Origin: Paractinoplanes atraurantiacus
GTDB taxonomy: Bacteria; Actinomycetota; Actinomycetes; Mycobacteriales; Micromonosporaceae
Assembly: GCF_900215205.1 (NCBI RefSeq)
Contig: NZ_OBDY01000003.1
Coordinates: 323,287 to 387,286, forward strand
Reading direction: 5' to 3'
DNA length: 64,000 nt
Position numbers and translations under genes: made by a program
Part shown: positions 59,182 through 64,000 of the stretch, in pieces
How the letters are laid out: every line of letters begins with the position of its first letter
Numbering within the stretch: position 1 is the stretch's first letter
The notes under the pieces: model-generated
What the model saw: only the letters and a program-made list of their open reading frames with translations
The model's database searches: none
What the model was told of the DNA's origin: nothing

Positions 59182-60207
59182 ATGGGCGTGGGCATCCTGG
59201 GAACCGGCTCCTACCTGCCGGTTGAGGTAGTCACCAACGACGATCTGGTGCGCCTGGTGCCGGACGCCGACCCCGCCTGGGTCAGCCGCAAAACCATGAT
59301 CGATGCCCGTCGTTTCGCCGCTGCGGACGAGGCCGCCTCGGACCTCGCGGCCAAGGCCGCCCGCCACGCCCTGGAGGCCTCCGGGCTCGAGGCCGTGGAC
59401 ATCGACTACCTGATCGTCTCGACCTCCACCGGTGACTCTCCGCAGCCGCCGACGTCCACCCTCGTCCAGGAGAAGATCGGCGCCGACCGGGCCGCCTGCT
59501 TCGACATCAACGTCGTCTGCGCCGGCTTCGTCTTCGGCGTCGCCCTGGCCAACAGCCTCATCGCCACCCGGCCCGGCGCCAAGGTGCTGGTGATCGCGAC
59601 GGACATCTACTCGCGCATCCTCGACTTCGGCGACCGCCGCACGGCCGTGCTGTTCGGCGACGGCGCCGGCGCCGCCGTGATGGGGGAGGTGCCGGACGGC
59701 TACGGCCTGCTCGACCTGGAGCTGGTGTCGCGCGGCGAGGCGCACGAGCTGATCCACGTGCCGGCCGGCGGCAGCCGCCTCCCGGCGTCGGCCGAGACGG
59801 TGGCGAACGGCGACCACTACTTCAAGATGAACGGCCGCGGCGTCCGCGAGTTCGTCAACAGCGGCGTCCCGCCCGCGTTCGAGACCCTGCTCAAGCGGTC
59901 CGGCGTGGCGGTCGACGAGGTCGACCACTTCGTGCCGCACCAGGCGAACGGCGTCATGCTGGCCGAGCTCGTCGAGGCGACCGGCCTGACCGCGGCCACC
60001 ACCCACCTGACGCTCGACCGCTACGGCAACGTCGGCAGCGCCTCGGTCCCGGTGACGCTCGACGACGCGGCCCGCAAGGGCGCGCTGAAGGACGGCGACG
60101 TCATCCTCATGGCCGGCTTCGGTGGTGGCATGTCGGTCGGCGCCTGCCTGCTGCGCTGGAAGGCGCCGGCTACTTCGGCTGTATCAGCCACTCCCACGCC
60201 CGCTTGA
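59182..60207 (+). CDS. 3-oxoacyl-ACP synthase III-like enzyme (KAS III / FabH family)
   Basis: This 341-residue protein starts at ATG 59182. Thiolase-fold features are MGVGILGTGSYLPVEVVTNDDLV, the catalytic Cys in INVVCAGFVFGV, His in VPHQANGVML and Asn in RYGNVGSASVPVTL; FGDGAGAAVMGE is also present. The triad is complete. It may start fatty-acid chains or transfer acyl groups in secondary metabolism; no ACP or ketoreductase gene is adjacent, so a stand-alone or specialised role is likely. Its end overlaps the converging PRC-barrel gene by 38 bp. Confidence 0.92.
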   Translation: MGVGILGTGSYLPVEVVTNDDLVRLVPDADPAWVSRKTMIDARRFAAADEAASDLAAKAARHALEASGLEAVDIDYLIVSTSTGDSPQPPTSTLVQEKIGADRAACFDINVVCAGFVFGVALANSLIATRPGAKVLVIATDIYSRILDFGDRRTAVLFGDGAGAAVMGEVPDGYGLLDLELVSRGEAHELIHVPAGGSRLPASAETVANGDHYFKMNGRGVREFVNSGVPPAFETLLKRSGVAVDEVDHFVPHQANGVMLAELVEATGLTAATTHLTLDRYGNVGSASVPVTLDDAARKGALKDGDVILMAGFGGGMSVGACLLRWKAPATSAVSATPTPA

Positions 60208-60517
60208 GCGTGTTCCGCAGCCCTTCGTCGGCGACGGCCGCGGACGGGTCCTCGCTCGGCTCGGGCAGCTCGGCGGCCGGCACGGCAATGATCACGCCGT
60301 GCTCGAAGAGCCCGTCGACCTGAGCCGCGGGCGCGAACCGGTGCCCGTGATCGGTGTCGATGACAAGCCCGTGGAAGACATCCTGCTGGTCGTCGGAGAG
60401 CACGTGCTCGACGGTGCCGGCCTTCGTGCCCGACCGGTCGTAGACGGCCGTGCCGTCCTTGAGCACGAGATAGGCGACGGGCGCGCCGAGATCCTCGGGT
60501 GCTTGATTGTCGGTCAT
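60170..60517 (-). CDS. PRC-barrel-like protein
   Basis: This 115-residue protein starts at ATG 60517. It has a beta-rich N-terminal barrel (VAYLVLKDGTAVYDRSGTKAGTVEHVLSDDQQDVFHGLVIDTDHGHRFAPAAQVDGLFEHGVII) and an acidic helical tail (LRNTLKRAWEWLIQPK). No catalytic motif is present. The overlap with the KAS III-like gene is tail-to-tail. Confidence 0.8.
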   Translation of the reverse strand: MTDNQAPEDLGAPVAYLVLKDGTAVYDRSGTKAGTVEHVLSDDQQDVFHGLVIDTDHGHRFAPAAQVDGLFEHGVIIAVPAAELPEPSEDPSAAVADEGLRNTLKRAWEWLIQPK

Positions 60518-60546
60518 GTGCCCCCGATACCCGGGTGCGGGAGACG

Positions 60547-60987
60547 TTAAGCCTGGCCGGCCTGCGGCGGCAGGCTGGCCACCTCACGGTAGAACCGGTT
60601 GATCAGCTGCACGGTGCTCTCGAAGTCGTCGAGCCCGAACGGCTTGGTCACGTACGCGTTGGCCCGATGCTGATAGCTGGCCACGATGTCCGGTGCGGCC
60701 CCCGAGGTCGTGAGGATCACGACCGGGATCGCCTTGAGCACGTCATCGCTCTTGATGGCGGCGAGTGTCTCCCGCCCATCCATCCGCGGCATGTTGAGGT
60801 CGAGCAGAATCAAATCAGGGCGGTGCGCTTGCTCGTACGGGCTCTGACGGCGCAGATAGTCGAGTGCTTCCCGCCCGTCGGCCACCCGGTCGACGGACGC
60901 GCTGGTGTCCGCCGTCTCCAACGCCTCAGAAATCATGAGAGCGTCGGCATCATCGTCGTCCACGACGAGAATCTGCAGACTGCGCAC
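60547..60987 (-). CDS. Single-domain response regulator
   Basis: This 146-residue protein (GTG start) has a receiver domain: acidic patch LVVDDDDADALM, phospho-Asp in LILLDLNMPRMDG, Thr in VILTTSGA and Lys in AYVTKPFGLDD. There is no output domain. It resembles Rcp1-type regulators that work with phytochrome-like or hybrid kinases. No kinase is adjacent. Confidence 0.95.
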   Translation of the reverse strand: MRSLQILVVDDDDADALMISEALETADTSASVDRVADGREALDYLRRQSPYEQAHRPDLILLDLNMPRMDGRETLAAIKSDDVLKAIPVVILTTSGAAPDIVASYQHRANAYVTKPFGLDDFESTVQLINRFYREVASLPPQAGQA

Positions 60988-61080
60988 GGAAGCCCCTTTG
61001 TTTGCCGTGCCGCAAGCATAGGGGTACCGGCCCCGTCCACCTATGGCCGGGCGACTGAAATCCTACTCACTCAGTTCCCT

Positions 61081-63564
61081 TCACGGATTCCCTTTCCGAG
61101 CCCGCCGTCGCCCGCTACCACCAGCCCCGCTGCCCCCAGATTTCTCACCTTCAGCAGCGCCTTCGTCACCCTTAGTTTCCGCGGCGCTTCGCTCTTCGCT
61201 TTCGCTTTTGCGCGCGGCGCCTCTCACCTTCAAGGCAGCCGATCGAGCCCGAGCCTTGACCGCCTGCGCCCCAGCTTCAACCTTCTCCACCGCAGCGTGC
61301 GCGCCGGCCTCAACCTTCTCCACCGCCGCATGCGCGCCGGCCTCAACCTTCTCCACCGCGGCGTGCGCTCCGGCCTCAACCTTCGCTTTCGCCGCGTGTG
61401 CTCCGGCCTCGACCTTCTCCGCCGCCGCGTGTGTTCCGGCCTTCTCTTTCGCCTTCTGCTCTCCGGCCTCAACCTTGTCCGCCGCCACGCGCGCTCCTGC
61501 TTCGACCTTCGCCGCAGTCGCGTGGGCACCCGCTCCCAGCTTGGCCACCGCCGCCTGCGCTCCAGCCTCCACCTTGGCTACAGCCGGCTGCGCTCCTGCT
61601 TCGACCTTTGCCGCCGCTGCCTGCGCTCCGGCTTCAACCTTCCCCGCCACTGCCCGCGTACCCGCCTTGACCTTCGCCGCCACAGCGGGCGCCCCGGCAC
61701 GAGCCCTGCCTGGGCCTTTCTCCGACCCGTCTCCCACCCTGGCGACGCCCGGCTCAGCGGCCTTCTCAGCCGAAGCAGGCGTCGCTTCCTCACCCTGCCG
61801 CCCGCCTGCTACCGAAGCCTCACCCGTCGTGCCGACCCGAGACGAGCGCCGCCGGCCCGCGGTCGACGTGTCTTCAGTGGCAACCGTGCCGCCCTCAGCC
61901 GCGGCAGAACCACCTCCGTGACCGACCAACCCGGCCTCATCATCAACGTCCGCCGCGGGCGTGCCGGCCACGTCCATCCCCGCTCGAAGCGCCGAGCGCT
62001 GCTTGCCGCCCGCCTTCTCAGAGGCCGCCGTCACGCCGTCGGCACCAGAAGCTCCCGACGAGCGATGCCGCCCACCGGCCGACCGGTTGCGGCCACCACC
62101 CGAGGCCTTATCAGCCTGACCAGCCTCAACAGCCCCGGCGCCGTCGCTGCCGACCACCGCCCCGTCGCCCCTGCCGTTTCCGCCCTGCCCATTGGCAAGC
62201 CGGCTAACGACCGGCGACTTCGCGCCCGCATCGACACCAGCCTCTTCAGCCGGGCGCCCAGCGACACCCGACCTTGGCGAGGCCCCTTCAGTTGCGGTCA
62301 CGCCTTGGGTCACCTCGACGTCAGCCGCCGGCGTCCCCACCTCGGAGTCCGCCCCAGCCACCGCGCCTTCTCCGAGCGCCCCAGCCTCGGATGCACCCGC
62401 CGTCTCCGTCGTGGCCGGAGTCGCAGCCTCGTGCGTTCGCGCCGCGAACTCTTGAGCCGGAGCCGCAGCGTTGGGCGTTCCCGCCGTTTCCGTCTGGGCC
62501 GGAGCTGCAGCGTCGGGGTTCTCCGCCGGCATCCCAGCTGCGAAGCCTTCCGGCAGCGTCGCCGCGCCGGGCCTTCCCGGCGTCGGTGTCTCCGTCTTGC
62601 GATCTTCTGCCGGGGACGTGCGCTTCTTCGGAGAGCCACCGATCGGCGGCGTGGTCGTCTTCTTGGGGCTACCGCTCCTAGCGGGCTTCACCGCGTCGGC
62701 GGAGGTGATCGAGGGTGACGTCGTCGCCTTCTTGGGGCCCACCGAGGCGCCCGCCGCCTTGTCGGAGTCGGCGGAGGGCGAAGACGCCCTCTTCTTGGGG
62801 CTGCCCGCCAACGGTGCCGCCCCCTTGGCGAGGTTGCCGGAAGTCGGCGGTGTTGCTTCCTTCTTGCGGTTGGGTGCCGATGTGTCCGCTGCCTTGGCGG
62901 TCGCGCCGGAAGGCGGCGGTGTGGCCTTGTCGGAGACGTTCGCCGAGGTACGTGCCGTCTCAGCGGGATCGGCGGCCGGTGCCGGAACCGACGTCGTAGG
63001 GCTGGCTGACGGCGGCTTCGCGCTGGCTGTGTCTGGTGAGGTCGACGTCTTCTCGGCCTCGGCATCCGGTCCCTTGGAGCCGCTGATCGCCGGTGCTCTA
63101 GAGGGGGTGATCGCCGCTGGTGTCGCCCGTTTTGCGGCGTCGGCTTGCGGCTTCGCGGATGTCTTAGTGGCGCGAGGTTCGATGGTTGCCGGCGTCGTAG
63201 GCGGCCGCGGATCCTCTGGCTCCTCGGCGAACCACTGCCGAACCTGGCCCGGCGACACGTCGAAGCCGGTGGCGCGGGCCCCGGCCCAGTTGACGCCGAC
63301 GAGCATGCCGTCGCGTTCCATCCGGTCCAGCCAGCCGGACAGCCACTCCTCGACCTCGACCGAGACGACCTCGAACCCTTGGTAGGCCGGCACCTGCCCG
63401 ACCACCCGGCTCGCCCGCGTCGCCTTGGACCAGAAGGGAACCGTCCGCATCCCATCGGCCCCCGCCGGCGCGGGAAACCCTTCGGCATCCCGAATCGAGA
63501 AGACACGGCCCTCCCGAGCCGCCTCCCGGCGAAACGCCGCCCGGTGGGCTCCGCTGAGCGACAT
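61081..63564 (-). CDS. DUF2750 protein with long Ala/Pro/Lys-rich region and LEA-like 11-residue repeats
   Basis: This 827-residue protein starts at ATG 63564, about 8 nt after GGAGGGAG. The N-terminal ~110 residues fit DUF2750 (AFRREAAREGRVFSIRDAEGFPAPAGADGMRTVPFWSKATRASRVVGQVPAYQGFEVVSVEVEEWLSGWLDRMERDGMLVGVNW). About 450 low-complexity residues rich in Ala, Pro, Thr, Ser and Lys follow, including SPKK-like motifs. Near the C-terminus are about thirteen 11-residue units of the type AAVEKVEAGAH, an amphipathic pattern like group 3 LEA proteins. The end is basic (GSGRRRARKGNP). No signal or membrane helix is seen. It may bind nucleic acid or protect macromolecules; this is inference. Confidence 0.82.
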   Translation of the reverse strand: MSLSGAHRAAFRREAAREGRVFSIRDAEGFPAPAGADGMRTVPFWSKATRASRVVGQVPAYQGFEVVSVEVEEWLSGWLDRMERDGMLVGVNWAGARATGFDVSPGQVRQWFAEEPEDPRPPTTPATIEPRATKTSAKPQADAAKRATPAAITPSRAPAISGSKGPDAEAEKTSTSPDTASAKPPSASPTTSVPAPAADPAETARTSANVSDKATPPPSGATAKAADTSAPNRKKEATPPTSGNLAKGAAPLAGSPKKRASSPSADSDKAAGASVGPKKATTSPSITSADAVKPARSGSPKKTTTPPIGGSPKKRTSPAEDRKTETPTPGRPGAATLPEGFAAGMPAENPDAAAPAQTETAGTPNAAAPAQEFAARTHEAATPATTETAGASEAGALGEGAVAGADSEVGTPAADVEVTQGVTATEGASPRSGVAGRPAEEAGVDAGAKSPVVSRLANGQGGNGRGDGAVVGSDGAGAVEAGQADKASGGGRNRSAGGRHRSSGASGADGVTAASEKAGGKQRSALRAGMDVAGTPAADVDDEAGLVGHGGGSAAAEGGTVATEDTSTAGRRRSSRVGTTGEASVAGGRQGEEATPASAEKAAEPGVARVGDGSEKGPGRARAGAPAVAAKVKAGTRAVAGKVEAGAQAAAAKVEAGAQPAVAKVEAGAQAAVAKLGAGAHATAAKVEAGARVAADKVEAGEQKAKEKAGTHAAAEKVEAGAHAAKAKVEAGAHAAVEKVEAGAHAAVEKVEAGAHAAVEKVEAGAQAVKARARSAALKVRGAARKSESEERSAAETKGDEGAAEGEKSGGSGAGGSGRRRARKGNP
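61258..61690. repeat. 33-bp tandem repeats encoding the 11-residue units
   Basis: About thirteen units of 33 bp (one shortened by six bases) encode the LEA-like repeats on the minus strand. Adjacent units near 61270-61400 differ by only a few bases, so copy number may vary between strains. Confidence 0.85.
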
Positions 63565-63906
63565 CGGTGGCTCTCCCTCCTGCGTGTACGCCTCCATCGT
63601 GTCGCATCGGGCACTTTCGAGTGGGTTCGACCCATTATTTAGACCTTAGGGGGAGTTCACCCCCTACCAGGACATCCGCGCGTGGCTCTTCCCGTTCCCA
63701 GACCCACTCTCATGCCGCCCCACCCCGTCGTCCCGGCCTGGTGCCTCGCGCTTCCTCCAGCCCTCCATCCCTGCGTGCCACCAATGGCAGCTCCGCAGCC
63801 CCGGGGCGAGGGTCGGCCAGCCGCAGCCTCAAGTCCTTAGCCGGCTTTCATCCCCACCTCCTCGTCGTCGGCGCCCACCTGACTCGCGCACCCTGGAGCC
63901 CGCACC
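63565..63906. other. Intergenic region with two short hairpins, no gene seen
   Basis: Upstream of the DUF2750 gene two perfect small dyads occur: TGGGT-TCG-ACCCA (63622-63634) and TAGGGGG-AGTTCA-CCCCCTA (63647-63666). The rest is C-rich on the plus strand with no supported coding frame. Promoter elements of the minus-strand gene should lie in the first 100 bp. Confidence 0.5.
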
Positions 63907-64000
63907 CGCACCCGCGCTTCGCGCCGCACCCGCGCTTCGCGCCGCACCCGCGCTTCGCGCCGCACCCGCGCTTCGCGCCGCACCCGCGCTTCGCGCCGCA
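63907..64000. repeat. 18-bp tandem repeat running off the window end
   Basis: Five perfect copies of CGCACCCGCGCTTCGCGC lie at 63907-63996, with a sixth beginning at 63997. The unit length is a multiple of three and contains no stop in the forward frame RTRASR or in the reverse frame reading ARSAGA, so it could be the edge of a coding repeat or a non-coding minisatellite. Confidence 0.9.

Noticed and set aside
61258..61690. 33-bp repeats considered as a CRISPR array
   Set aside because: Units are head-to-tail without spacers and are in frame within a protein gene.
60499..62718. A 739-codon plus-strand frame opposite the response regulator and LEA-like repeat gene
   Set aside because: The Arg/Ser/Leu repeats mirror the 33-bp DNA repeats; the minus strand has a ribosome binding site and the DUF2750 domain.

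Overview
The window is GC-rich, densely packed, two-strand bacterial DNA. GTG starts are frequent, stop/start overlaps (ATGA, GTGA) are common, and there are many secreted carbohydrate-active proteins and ECF-type sigma factors. This fits a filamentous actinomycete. Gene content (CslA-GlxA locus, SigE-like sigma factor, ArsR-SRPBCC regulator, ThuA/PQQ sugar protein) suggests a Micromonosporaceae / Actinoplanes-like genome; that placement is inference. It reads as chromosome: one tRNA, one small insertion sequence, no CRISPR, no phage.

Layout. 0.1-9 kb: an ArsR-SRPBCC regulator, a small conserved protein, glmS, a NodB-deacetylase/GT2-synthase fusion, a divergent GH18-like lipoprotein and a membrane PAS-GGDEF-EAL protein. 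Together they look like an amino-sugar exopolysaccharide module with c-di-GMP signalling nearby. 9-14 kb: a minus-strand operon of trypsin-like protease, MoxR ATPase, DUF58 protein and two VWA membrane proteins. 14-20 kb: TspO-like protein, a frameshifted gene, then a coupled chain of HEAT/beta-propeller membrane protein, short sigma factor and zinc-finger anti-sigma, then a DMT-type membrane protein with a long Pro/Tyr/Gln repeat tail. 20-28.7 kb: SDR-like protein, PRC-barrel protein, Ppx/GppA phosphatase, and a tightly packed five-gene operon (cslA, glxA, cslZ-like GH6, Sfp-type PPTase, quinone oxidoreductase). 28.8-35.7 kb: a gene remnant, a large multidomain GH87-like glucanase, an OmpR/HK pair and a divergent S1 protease.

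35.7-42.2 kb: ECF sigma plus membrane partner, GNAT, an LLM flavin oxidoreductase behind two palindromes, a small two-repeat protein, an aldo/keto reductase, and an IS5-like element inserted in a small gene whose original reading frame can be rebuilt exactly. 42.1-46.4 kb: ThuA/PQQ/PKD/CBM secreted protein and a Tat-exported sugar isomerase-like protein. 46.6-53.3 kb: SigE-type sigma plus partner, two secreted/membrane proteins of unclear role, a small exported protein, an XRE regulator and an NADPH:quinone-type oxidoreductase. 53.5-60.5 kb: TPR protein, tRNA-Lys(CTT) with a clear intrinsic terminator, two paralogous L,D-transpeptidase lipoproteins of equal length, a small lipoprotein, an MHYT sensor, a KAS III-like enzyme and a PRC-barrel protein. 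60.5-64 kb: a single-domain response regulator, a DUF2750 protein with LEA-like 11-residue repeats, and an 18-bp tandem repeat running off the window end.

Main themes are cell-surface polysaccharide synthesis and turnover, peptidoglycan cross-linking, and envelope signalling (three sigma/partner pairs, a two-component system, c-di-GMP and MHYT proteins). The most checkable novelties are the IS-split gene, the double-palindrome operator, the triplicated 3' end of the Ppx gene, the duplicated anti-sigma start, the PPTase inside the csl operon, and the LEA-like repeat protein.
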